Part shown: positions 41,111 to 50,411 of the stretch, piece by piece | Layout of the letters: the number at the start of each line of letters is the position of its first letter | How positions within the stretch are numbered: the stretch's first letter is position 1 | DNA from: Psychroflexus torquis ATCC 700755 | GTDB taxonomy: Bacteria > Bacteroidota > Bacteroidia > Flavobacteriales > Flavobacteriaceae | DNA: 64,000 nucleotides | Assembly (NCBI RefSeq): GCF_000153485.2 | Contig: NC_018721.1 | Coordinates: 1,488,001-1,552,000, forward strand | Reading direction: 5' to 3' | Notes under the pieces: model-generated | What the model was told of the DNA's origin: nothing | What the model saw: the letters and a program-made list of their open reading frames with translations, nothing else | Databases searched by the model: none | Made by a program: the position numbers and the translations under genes

Positions 41111-43588
41111 ATGGAAATCAAGGAGACTACCTCAAAACAGGAATTCTCCTTGCCTACCAAATTCTACAATGTGCCCCGGAAATCTATCGGCTTAAAATTT
41201 ATTCCTAAAGTAGATCTTTTAGTACAGGACATTTCGGCATTAAAACCTGTTGTAATTACAGACGAAGGAAGCGATTTGACTTTGGCTGTAAAAGCAAAAT
41301 TAGAAAGCGAAGGCCATACCGTTATTGTCATTCAATTTGACGCTTTTAAAAAGAATCCTAATCTAAAAAATGGGATTTCTATTTCAGACATAAATGACCA
41401 AAATATAAAAACGGCTATTGATACAATCTTAGCTAAAAATGACATTGGTTCTTTTATTTATTTACACCCACATTTCACCTTTTCAGGATCTAATTTCACA
41501 CAACATTTTGATACAGAGCGTGCATTGCTAAAAGCCACTTTCTTATTGGCAAAACAGCTACAAGCACCATTAAATGCCAACAGCAAAACACAACGAACTG
41601 CTTTTATGACCGTATCTCGTTTAGACGGAAAATTTGGAATGGACAAACGTTCTAATATGTCTATCATTGCTGGTGGATTATCTGGATTAACGAAATGTAT
41701 GAATCTAGAATGGTCTCCAGTATTTTGCAGAGCAATCGATGCAAAACCTGAATTAGCGGCAACAGAAATTGCGGATGCTTTATTCTTAGAATTACACGAT
41801 GCAGATGTACGCTATGTCGATGTCGCCATCACTGAAAATGGACGGATGACTTATGAGGTTACAACGAATGAAGTAAGTGCTGCAGAAGACTACCAACAAA
41901 CGGTTACAGATAAAGACGTTTTTTTAGTTGCTGGCGGTGGTAGAGGTGTTACCGCGACCTGTATCAAAGAAATGAACATTGCTTTTAAATCCAAATTTAT
42001 CCTTTTAGGGAGATCTGCTTTAGATTTTGAATTACCAGCTTATGCGTTAAATGGAGTCGGCCCTGCAGCCCTTAAAAATGAGATTATGCAGGAGATGAAA
42101 TCCGGTGGAGAAAAAGTTTCAATTAAAGGGCTAAACAATAGGTTTAATAAATACGTTGCTAAAAAGGAAATTGAAGAAACTATTGCGCACATCAAAGCAA
42201 ATGGTGGCGACGCTATTTATGTGGCGGGTGATGTTACGAATTTAACCATCAAACCTGAATTACTTGAGATTGAAAAAAAATGGGGTAAAATTACTGGAAT
42301 TATTCACGGTGCTGGTCGTTTAGCGGATAAGCTCATTCAAGATAAAACTGAACAGATTTTTGATGATGTGACTTCCGTAAAATTAGATGGTTTAACAAGC
42401 CTCTTAAAAATGGTAAACGTGAACGAATTAAGGCATTTAATTATGTTTTCTTCAGTGGCGGGTTTCTACGGAAATGTTGGCCAATCTGATTATGCGATGG
42501 CCAACGAAATTTTAAGTACCGCGGCACATTTGTTTAGTACCAACCATCCTAACACTAAAGTTACCTCAATTAATTGGGGCGCTTGGGAAGGCGGTATGGT
42601 AAGTCCGGAGTTACAAAAAATGTTTGAAGAAGCAGGTGTTTCTTTGGTCAACCATCCAGGCGGCGCTGCTCGTTTTGTTCAAGAATTAAACGGGGCGTAT
42701 CACCACCAATCCCAAGTCATAATTGGAGGCACTTTACCTGCAAGTATTTCAGATATTTCTGGCCCTTTAAAAAACTATACTATTCAACGGCATTTAAGTT
42801 TAAAAGACAATGCGTTTTTAAAGGATCACGTTATTCAAGGCAATTCTGTTTTACCAATGGTAAACGCCACAGCGTGGATGGCAGATTCTTGTGTAAAACT
42901 ATTCCCAGATTATAAATTAACGAGTATAGCACATGTAAAACTGTTTAAAGGGATTGTTTTTGATGGCACTGAAAAAGAAGTTTATTTCACAGAAATTAAA
43001 GAACAAAGTAAAACTGCAGACCATATTGTTTGTGATGTCACTGTGTATAGTAAAGGGGTGAAGCTACCTTTAAATCATTACCGTTCAACCATTACGCTTT
43101 CGCGAAAAAGAAGCGATAAACCTAAATTTCAAACCCCTACACTAAAAGAGAACAAAATAGATGGCGCTACCTTTTATAAAGATGGTTCTTTATTTCAAGG
43201 TCCTTTTTACCAAGGGATAGAAACGGTTTTATCTATAGATAAAGATCAAGTTTTACTAAAATGTAAAGCACCAGCAGTTTCTTTAGAAACACAAGGGCAG
43301 TTTCCTAGCACGAGTTTAAACGCATTTTTCTTAGATATACAATATCAAGGCATGATTCTATGGGTGCAAAAGTATCATAACGGTGCTAATAGTTTGCCTT
43401 TACAAACAATAGAAGGACTGGTTTATGGGGAAATTCCTGCAAATAAAAGTTTCTATGTACATATGAAAGTACAAGAAAATTCAGCTATAAAAATGATCGC
43501 AGACATAACCGTATATGATGAAAATAGAGATGTTTTTTTATTCACAGAAGGCGCTGGATTAACCGTTTCAGAAGGCTTAACCTGGTAG
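41111..43588 (+). CDS. PUFA synthase KR-DH subunit
   Basis: 825 residues. The ketoreductase has an N-terminal structural half and a Rossmann half: nucleotide-binding AGGGRGVT (274-281), a catalytic-site region with Ser447/Ser448 (MFSSVAGF), Tyr461 and Asn465 (SDYAMAN). The C-terminal PKS-type dehydratase has His573-V-I-Q-Gly577...Pro582 (HxxxGxxxxP) and Asp742 in LDIQYQ (DxxxQ). The pair reduces and dehydrates the beta-keto intermediate. In myxobacterial and gammaproteobacterial systems this block is the C-terminus of PfaA. Here it has its own ATG 17 bases past the pfaA stop, in the -1 frame. The true N-terminus may lie in the A11 run. Confidence 0.88.
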   Translation: MEIKETTSKQEFSLPTKFYNVPRKSIGLKFIPKVDLLVQDISALKPVVITDEGSDLTLAVKAKLESEGHTVIVIQFDAFKKNPNLKNGISISDINDQNIKTAIDTILAKNDIGSFIYLHPHFTFSGSNFTQHFDTERALLKATFLLAKQLQAPLNANSKTQRTAFMTVSRLDGKFGMDKRSNMSIIAGGLSGLTKCMNLEWSPVFCRAIDAKPELAATEIADALFLELHDADVRYVDVAITENGRMTYEVTTNEVSAAEDYQQTVTDKDVFLVAGGGRGVTATCIKEMNIAFKSKFILLGRSALDFELPAYALNGVGPAALKNEIMQEMKSGGEKVSIKGLNNRFNKYVAKKEIEETIAHIKANGGDAIYVAGDVTNLTIKPELLEIEKKWGKITGIIHGAGRLADKLIQDKTEQIFDDVTSVKLDGLTSLLKMVNVNELRHLIMFSSVAGFYGNVGQSDYAMANEILSTAAHLFSTNHPNTKVTSINWGAWEGGMVSPELQKMFEEAGVSLVNHPGGAARFVQELNGAYHHQSQVIIGGTLPASISDISGPLKNYTIQRHLSLKDNAFLKDHVIQGNSVLPMVNATAWMADSCVKLFPDYKLTSIAHVKLFKGIVFDGTEKEVYFTEIKEQSKTADHIVCDVTVYSKGVKLPLNHYRSTITLSRKRSDKPKFQTPTLKENKIDGATFYKDGSLFQGPFYQGIETVLSIDKDQVLLKCKAPAVSLETQGQFPSTSLNAFFLDIQYQGMILWVQKYHNGANSLPLQTIEGLVYGEIPANKSFYVHMKVQENSAIKMIADITVYDENRDVFLFTEGAGLTVSEGLTW

Positions 43589-43618
43589 TATCCTTAACGC
43601 CCCAATCAACACTAAAGC

Positions 43619-46600
43619 ATGAAAGAAAAAATAGCAATTATTGGCATGTCCTCTCTTTTTCCTGGCTCTAAAACGGTACAAGAGTTTTGGAATAACCTTA
43701 TGGATAAAAAGGACTTGACTGGTATGGCAACAAAAGAGGATTTTGGTGCCGACCCCGCACTCTTCTATAAAAAAGATAAAGGAACTATAGACCGGTGTTA
43801 TTCCTTACGTGGAGGCTACATTCGTGATTATAATTTTAACAGCGCAGACTTCGGTTCTGAAGACTTAAATGACTTAGACCAAATGTATCAATGGGGCTTG
43901 CAAGTAACCAAAGATGCTTTAATGCACGGCGGTTACTGGAATAAAACTGAAGCTTTAGACCACTGTGGCGTCATCTTTGGAAATTTATCTTTTCCAACAA
44001 AATCCTCCCATAAAATTATGGCGCCCATTTATACAAAAACCCTTGAAAAAGGAATTAAAACCCTTTTAAAAGATGACAGTTTTGAAATTCCAGCAACAGC
44101 ATATGAAATTCCAAAAAACAATCCTCTTGAAGGTGATGTCTCGGAATTGGTTAAAAATGTAATTGGTTTAAAAGGCACAAATTTCGACCTAGACGCCGCT
44201 TGTGCTTCTTCGCTCTACGCTATAAAAATGGCTTGTGACGAATTGTTAATCGGCAAAGCCGATATGATGTTGGCAGGAGCCGTTTGTTCGTCAGACCAAT
44301 TGTTTATCCACATGGGGTTTTCAATTTTGCATGCCTATGCAGGTCATGATCATAAATACTCACCATTAGATAAGGACTCTGCTGGATTAGTATCGTCGGA
44401 AGGCGCTGGGATGATCCTTATGAAACGCTTATCAGATGCAGAAAAAGATGGCGATAATATCATCGGTGTTATTTCAGGAATTGGTTTATCCAATGACGGC
44501 GGTGGTAAATATTTATTAAGTCCCAATCCAAAAGGACAAACATTAGCTTATGAAAGAGCGTATAACGGAACAGTTTCTAAAGAAAATACCTCGTATATAG
44601 AATGCCACGCAACAGGCACGCCTCTTGGCGATGTTACAGAAATCAACTCACTCGAAACTTTCTTTGGGGACAATCCAGAAAAATTGCGTTTAGGGTCTGT
44701 AAAATCAAATATTGGGCATATGCTCACGGCAGCAGGAATGCCTAGTCTAATGAAAGTTTTACTTTCTATGGAGCATCATAAGATTCCACCTGGAATTAAT
44801 TTGTCTACCGCAATTCAATCTAAAAAAGGCTGGTTTACGCAAGAGCAAATCATAGAAGAGCCTTTAAAATGGGAGACAAACGATAAGCAAGCAGCGGTAA
44901 ATTCTTTTGGCTTTGGAGGCACCAATGCCCATTTGGTTGTGGAAAGCCATCATAAAGAAAAAAGTAAGAAACACACAGACGTCAAACTTAAAGAAATGGC
45001 CATCACGAGTATGGAAGTTCATTTTGGTGATTGCGTTAATCTAGATGCTTTTTATCGATCTATTTTTGAAGGAACCCAGCATTTTTCTGAGATGCCAATT
45101 CATAGATGGAAGGGTTTTGAAAAAAATGATGACTTATTATCCAATTTTGGTTTAGATACTAAAAAGCCACTTAGAGGCAGCTTTATAGCTGATTTTGAAA
45201 TGGATTTAATGCGCTATAAAATTCAGCCTAACGAAGTTGGCACTATGGAACCACAGCAAGCTTTAATCTTAAAGGTTGCTGACCAAGCCATTCAGAAATC
45301 AAACTTAAAAAAAGGGGAAAACGTAGCGGTTTTAATTGCGATGAATCCCGAACTTGCGATACATCATTACCTAGCGCGTTGGGATAGCAAATGGCAATTA
45401 GATGAAGCATTAGATCGTGCTGGAATTGATTTAGAAGACACACAAAAAGCAAGCCTTTTAGGCGAATGTCGTAATATATTGTATAAGATAGAGAACGCAC
45501 AGACCCCTAGTCAGCATACTAGTTTTGTTGGTAATATTATGTCGAGTCGTATTTCCGCTTTATGGGATTTTAGTGGCCCCTCATTTACAATTACCAATGG
45601 AAATAACGGAACAACAAGAGCTTTAGAAGTCGCTCAGAATATGTTGTCTTTAGGCGAAGTTGATGCTGTTGTTGTGGGAGCAGTTGAGTTTTCGGGAGGT
45701 ATGGAAGCCGTTCTTTTACGGAATCTGATTGCCAGCGTAAACCAAAATAAACAACCAAGTTTGTCTTTCAATGTAGACGATTATGGTTGGTTGATTGGCG
45801 AAGGGGCATCGGTTATTGTTTTAAAGGCTGATGACAAGATAACAGAAAAAGATGCTATTTATGCTACTATTGATGCTATCGGAGATTTGTCAACAGGTAA
45901 AAATATCGCCTTACAAGAATTAGTAGCTTCTGGATTTAAGCAAGAGGATGACTTAGAACAAGCCCAATTATTAGCGCAGACATCGGATCATAAAATTGCA
46001 TTAGGGTCTGTAAAAACGAATATCGGACATACGTTTGCGGCAGCGGGATTAGCTTCTGTTGTAAAAACAGCCCTTTGTTTGTATCATCAATTTATTCCGG
46101 GCATTCCAAATTGGAAATCTGTAAAAAAAGATGCCTTAAAAAATAGCAATTACTATTTTCCAAGCCAATCAAGACCTTGGATTAATGAGACAGATTACCC
46201 GAGACAGGCACTCGTAAATTTGAGTCCACATTCTCGTGTAAAACTATCAGAGGTTTCACATCCTAAACATCCTAAAATTGATAATTTCTTAAAAAAGCAT
46301 CTGTTTGTTTTAAAAGGAAATACGCAAAATGAGCTTAGAGAAGACCTAAACCTAATTAGCAAAGATATTCTTGTTGATGACTTGGGATTTATAGCACAGA
46401 AGTGTTATAACAAAGCAGCCAAAACCAAAGCAATATATAGCCTTGTTCTAGTTGCTTCTAGTCAGAAATCGCTACTACAAGATATCGGGTTTATAGAAAA
46501 ACAATTAGCGGTAGCCTTTGATAAAAATACAGATATCAAACTCCCTAGTGGTTCTTTCTTTAGTCCAAATCCAAGCGCAGCTAAAGGCGATTTAGCATTT

Positions 46601-49600
46601 GTATACCCAGGCTCCGCGACAAGTTATGAGGGATTAGGACACGATTTATTTCAGTTTTTTCCAAACCTTTTAAGCGATTTTGAAAACAAAATTCCAAACC
46701 TTAAAGATTTCTTTGGCTTAGACTATTTATTTCCTAAAAAGCAAGACCTTGAAACAGCTTCTCTAAACATTCAGAATGATGCTATTTCTATGATGTCTGT
46801 GGGGGTGCTTTATTCGACCTTGTACACGCACATATTAAGAGCATATTTTGGCGTAAAGCCAAAAGCAGCTATGGGTTATTCTATGGGGGAGTGCAGCTCT
46901 ATGTGGTATTCATTTGGCATTTGGAATCCCGGTGAGGGAACAAAAATATTCCGCAACTCTCCAATTTTTAAAAATAAATTTTCTGGCAATTTGGAATTAT
47001 TAGCCGAAGAATGGAATATCAGTACAAAAGAAGCAAAAGCCAGATGGCAAAGCTGGATTTTATTAGAAACCAGAGAGAAGGTAGAAGCCCATATTTCTAA
47101 GTTTGATAAGGTCTTCATCACTTTTGTAAACTCTGAAAAGGAGTTGATAATTTCTGGTGATAAAAGTCAGTGTGAAATGTTAATTAAGGCTTTAAATTGT
47201 GCATCAGTACTCGTGCCTTTTCAAAATGTTATCCATAACGAGTTCTGTAAAAAGGAATACGATGGATTGATCGAAATGCATAATTTCCCATTAGAAAACC
47301 ATCCAGAAGTTGACTTTTATTCTAGTTTAACGGGTGAAAAAATTCCTATGGAGTCGTTAGAAATAGCAGAGAATTCGACAAAAGTGTGCTATAAAACAGT
47401 AGACTTTCCCGCTTTTGCGAAAAAAATGTCAATAAACGGATTTAGTACGTTTGTAGAACTCGGTCCGAATAGGACCTGCACCAATTGGCTTAAAGCTACG
47501 CTGAACCAACAGCAACATACTGCTTGTGCTATTGATAAAAAAGGCACGAGTTCTATTCAGTCTCTTTACGAATGTTTGGCGCAATTAATTTCTAACGGAA
47601 TTGATATTGATTTAAGTTTATTATACCCAAATACCAATCAGAAACAACCCAAAAAGCATTTTACTAAAAAGGTAAAAACCGGGGGGAGTCCTGTGTATGA
47701 TGTGTTATTATCTGAGGATATTCAGCGGCAGTTTGCTACCGTAAAAAGAAAAGAGAAATCACAAAACACAACAAAAAACAAAGGGGCTAGTCAGCCTATT
47801 ACAACAAAAAATACCTTAGAAAAAATAGCTAGTATGATAGATACTTCAATACGAAAAACAGATCCCAAAACGACTGTTAAAATCGCAGAAAACGGATTAA
47901 AATTACAGGATTATAATGACCCAAATCACTTAAAAGATAAGAACGTTATTTACACGAAAGAAGATTTAATTGAATTTTCAGAAGGAAAAATCGGTAATGT
48001 GTTTGGTGCAGAATACAATGTTATAGACCAATACAAACGCAGGGTGATGTTGCCAATGGATCCTTATTTATTGGTGAGTAGAGTTACTGGTTTAGATGCT
48101 AAACTGGGCGAATACAAACCATCTACCATGCAAACCGAATACGACATTCCGTATAACTCAGGATATGCAACCGATACACAAATTCCTTGGGCAGTGTCTG
48201 TAGAATCTGGGCAATGTGATTTAATGTTGATTTCTTATTTGGGAATCGATTTAGAAAACAAAGGAGATTATGTGTATCGTTTATTGGATTGCACCTTAGA
48301 ATTTATCGACGATTTACCTTTTGAAGGGCAAACTTTGCGCTATGATATTTCTATCAATTCATTCGTTAGAAACGGACGTAATTTATTGTTTTTCTTCAGC
48401 TACGAATGTTTTGTAGAAGACCGTATGGTTTTAAAAATGACCAATGGCGTTGCTGGATTCTTTACTGATGAAGAATTGAGTAAAGGAAACGGGGTGGTTT
48501 ATACAGACAGTGAAAAGAAAGTGTTAGCAGGTGTAGAAAAGAAAAATTTCATTCCTTTTTTAACCACAAAAAAGACTGCTTTTGATATTGAGGATTTAAG
48601 ACATCTGATCAATGGAGATGCCCATAAATGTTTTGAAGATATTTCTTATTTCCCTAATGGAAAAAATAAATCGATACGATTAGCTCCAGAAAAAATGCTG
48701 ATGTTAGATCGTATTGTTAAGGCAGATGTCAATGGGGGTGCTTATGGTTTGGGAGAAGTTATAGCAGAAAAAGACTTAAGTCCAGACGATTGGTATTTTC
48801 CTTGTCATTTTAGAGATGACCAAGTATTGGCAGGTTCTTTACAAGCAGAAGGTGGCGGAAATCTACTGCGTTTCTTTATGATGATGCTCGGTTTGCAGCG
48901 CCTTAAAAAAGATGCGCGTTTCCAACCCATTTATGGACTCCAACAAAAAGTAAGATGTAGAAAAGAAGTCACTCCTAACGATAAAATATTAACCTATCGC
49001 CTTGTCATTAAAGAAATCGGCTTATTGCCTGACCCTTATGTGATCGGTGATTTAGAAATTATTGTAGATGGTGTTATTACGGTTCATTTTGCCAATCTAG
49101 GATTGCAATTAAGAGAAAAAGACAATCCGAAATACTTAGAGCAACCTAAGAAAGAGACCGAAAATGTTTTGCTAAATGAAACTGATATCGAAATATTTGC
49201 TTTGGGAAGATTAGCCGACTGTTTTGGGCCAGAGTATGCCGTTTATGACAATAGAGCCTTATCGCGTCAACCAAACACAGATTTACAAGTCGTAAGCCGT
49301 GTGATTAAAATTGACGGAGAGCGTTTTGATTTCTCAAAACCAACAAATATCTGGACAGAATACGACGTGCCTCAAGATGTTTGGTATTACAAACAAAATG
49401 CATCCATGACAATACCTTACGCGATATTGATGGAAATTGCACTACAACCTTGTGGACTCTTAGGTGCTTATTTGGGAAGTACCTTATTATTTCCTGACAA
49501 AGATTTATACCTTAGAAACCTAGATGGTGACGGTGAATTATTAGAACTTCCTATAGGTACAGATTTTAGAGGAAAAGTGATTAAAAATAAATCAACCTTA

Positions 49601-50317
49601 ACGTCTTCTACCTCATTAGGCGGTTATGTAATTCAGAAATATCTGTTTGAAGTCTCGGTTGATGAGCAGGTCTTCTATAAAGGATTTTCTTCTTTTGGAT
49701 TTTTCCCTAAGGAAGCTTTAGCGCAACAAGTAGGCTTAGATAAAGGAAAGGATATCCCAGCTTGGTATGTGCAAAACAACTTGACAACTAAAGATTATTT
49801 CCAAATAAAACTAGATTCTTTATACGCAAAAATGAAATTGTATAAAGAAAATGACAAAGCAAACGCCTTCCGTTTGGCAGAAGACCAGCTTAATTTACTA
49901 GACAGCGGTGTCGTAGTGAAAAATGGGGGTGAATTTAATAAAGGCTATATCCATTGTTCCAAAGCCATTCATACTTATGACTGGTTCTTTACCTGCCATT
50001 TTTATTCTGATCCTGTAATGCCAGGATCTTTGGGTGTCGAAGCTATTTCGCAAGCCATGCAGTTATTTGCATTACAACAAGATCTAGGGAAAGATTTTAA
50101 CAAACCACGATTTGTACAAGTTGTAAACAATAAAACCGAATGGAAATACCGTGGACAAATAAGAGTAAATGTAGAAAACATGCATTTAGAAGTCCATTTT
50201 AAAACTATAGAAAAACGAGGCGCTACTTTGGTTTTGATCGCTAATGCTTACCTCTGGAACGAAGGCACAAGAATTTACCAAGTCACAGATTTGGCATTGG
50301 GAATTCAAGAAGCATAA
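43619..50317 (+). CDS. pfaC: PUFA synthase subunit C with fused acyltransferase: KS-CLF-AT-DH-DH
   Basis: 2232 residues. KS (about 1-460): Cys195 in DAACASS, His330 in ECHATGTPLGD, His367 in SNIGHMLTAAG. Chain-length factor (about 470-890): KS-like, but the Cys position is Asn662 (TNGNNGT). Acyltransferase (about 995-1330): Ser1088 in GYSMGE. Then two FabA-type dehydratase/isomerase units with His1730 (CHFRDDQVLAGSL) and His2127 (CHFYSDPVMPGSL). They set double-bond number and position. Shewanella-type systems place the acyltransferase in separate PfaB; the fused form matches myxobacterial Pfa3, though without its C-terminal acylglycerolphosphate acyltransferase. No pfaB gene exists here. Confidence 0.92.
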   Translation: MKEKIAIIGMSSLFPGSKTVQEFWNNLMDKKDLTGMATKEDFGADPALFYKKDKGTIDRCYSLRGGYIRDYNFNSADFGSEDLNDLDQMYQWGLQVTKDALMHGGYWNKTEALDHCGVIFGNLSFPTKSSHKIMAPIYTKTLEKGIKTLLKDDSFEIPATAYEIPKNNPLEGDVSELVKNVIGLKGTNFDLDAACASSLYAIKMACDELLIGKADMMLAGAVCSSDQLFIHMGFSILHAYAGHDHKYSPLDKDSAGLVSSEGAGMILMKRLSDAEKDGDNIIGVISGIGLSNDGGGKYLLSPNPKGQTLAYERAYNGTVSKENTSYIECHATGTPLGDVTEINSLETFFGDNPEKLRLGSVKSNIGHMLTAAGMPSLMKVLLSMEHHKIPPGINLSTAIQSKKGWFTQEQIIEEPLKWETNDKQAAVNSFGFGGTNAHLVVESHHKEKSKKHTDVKLKEMAITSMEVHFGDCVNLDAFYRSIFEGTQHFSEMPIHRWKGFEKNDDLLSNFGLDTKKPLRGSFIADFEMDLMRYKIQPNEVGTMEPQQALILKVADQAIQKSNLKKGENVAVLIAMNPELAIHHYLARWDSKWQLDEALDRAGIDLEDTQKASLLGECRNILYKIENAQTPSQHTSFVGNIMSSRISALWDFSGPSFTITNGNNGTTRALEVAQNMLSLGEVDAVVVGAVEFSGGMEAVLLRNLIASVNQNKQPSLSFNVDDYGWLIGEGASVIVLKADDKITEKDAIYATIDAIGDLSTGKNIALQELVASGFKQEDDLEQAQLLAQTSDHKIALGSVKTNIGHTFAAAGLASVVKTALCLYHQFIPGIPNWKSVKKDALKNSNYYFPSQSRPWINETDYPRQALVNLSPHSRVKLSEVSHPKHPKIDNFLKKHLFVLKGNTQNELREDLNLISKDILVDDLGFIAQKCYNKAAKTKAIYSLVLVASSQKSLLQDIGFIEKQLAVAFDKNTDIKLPSGSFFSPNPSAAKGDLAFVYPGSATSYEGLGHDLFQFFPNLLSDFENKIPNLKDFFGLDYLFPKKQDLETASLNIQNDAISMMSVGVLYSTLYTHILRAYFGVKPKAAMGYSMGECSSMWYSFGIWNPGEGTKIFRNSPIFKNKFSGNLELLAEEWNISTKEAKARWQSWILLETREKVEAHISKFDKVFITFVNSEKELIISGDKSQCEMLIKALNCASVLVPFQNVIHNEFCKKEYDGLIEMHNFPLENHPEVDFYSSLTGEKIPMESLEIAENSTKVCYKTVDFPAFAKKMSINGFSTFVELGPNRTCTNWLKATLNQQQHTACAIDKKGTSSIQSLYECLAQLISNGIDIDLSLLYPNTNQKQPKKHFTKKVKTGGSPVYDVLLSEDIQRQFATVKRKEKSQNTTKNKGASQPITTKNTLEKIASMIDTSIRKTDPKTTVKIAENGLKLQDYNDPNHLKDKNVIYTKEDLIEFSEGKIGNVFGAEYNVIDQYKRRVMLPMDPYLLVSRVTGLDAKLGEYKPSTMQTEYDIPYNSGYATDTQIPWAVSVESGQCDLMLISYLGIDLENKGDYVYRLLDCTLEFIDDLPFEGQTLRYDISINSFVRNGRNLLFFFSYECFVEDRMVLKMTNGVAGFFTDEELSKGNGVVYTDSEKKVLAGVEKKNFIPFLTTKKTAFDIEDLRHLINGDAHKCFEDISYFPNGKNKSIRLAPEKMLMLDRIVKADVNGGAYGLGEVIAEKDLSPDDWYFPCHFRDDQVLAGSLQAEGGGNLLRFFMMMLGLQRLKKDARFQPIYGLQQKVRCRKEVTPNDKILTYRLVIKEIGLLPDPYVIGDLEIIVDGVITVHFANLGLQLREKDNPKYLEQPKKETENVLLNETDIEIFALGRLADCFGPEYAVYDNRALSRQPNTDLQVVSRVIKIDGERFDFSKPTNIWTEYDVPQDVWYYKQNASMTIPYAILMEIALQPCGLLGAYLGSTLLFPDKDLYLRNLDGDGELLELPIGTDFRGKVIKNKSTLTSSTSLGGYVIQKYLFEVSVDEQVFYKGFSSFGFFPKEALAQQVGLDKGKDIPAWYVQNNLTTKDYFQIKLDSLYAKMKLYKENDKANAFRLAEDQLNLLDSGVVVKNGGEFNKGYIHCSKAIHTYDWFFTCHFYSDPVMPGSLGVEAISQAMQLFALQQDLGKDFNKPRFVQVVNNKTEWKYRGQIRVNVENMHLEVHFKTIEKRGATLVLIANAYLWNEGTRIYQVTDLALGIQEA

Positions 50318-50381
50318 CCAGACGTCGCAACTAAAAAAATAGGATTATTTAAACGGGCAGTAGTGTTGTTTGTCTGGTTAT
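50314..50381 (+). other. Inverted repeat spanning the pfaC stop and the pfaC-pfaD gap
   Basis: ATAACCAGAC (50314-50323) and GTCTGGTTAT (50372-50381) are perfect 10-base arms 48 bases apart. The left arm contains the pfaC stop codon. It could limit transcription into pfaD, protect mRNA ends or block late-translating ribosomes from reaching pfaD. No U tract follows. Confidence 0.5.
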
Positions 50382-50411
50382 AGATTAATAAAATAAATTA
50401 AAATATTAAAA

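Noticed and set aside
43619..50317. C-terminal acylglycerolphosphate acyltransferase domain in PfaC
   Set aside because: The protein ends soon after the second FabA-type dehydratase (LALGIQEA), and no HxxxxD acyltransferase motif follows.
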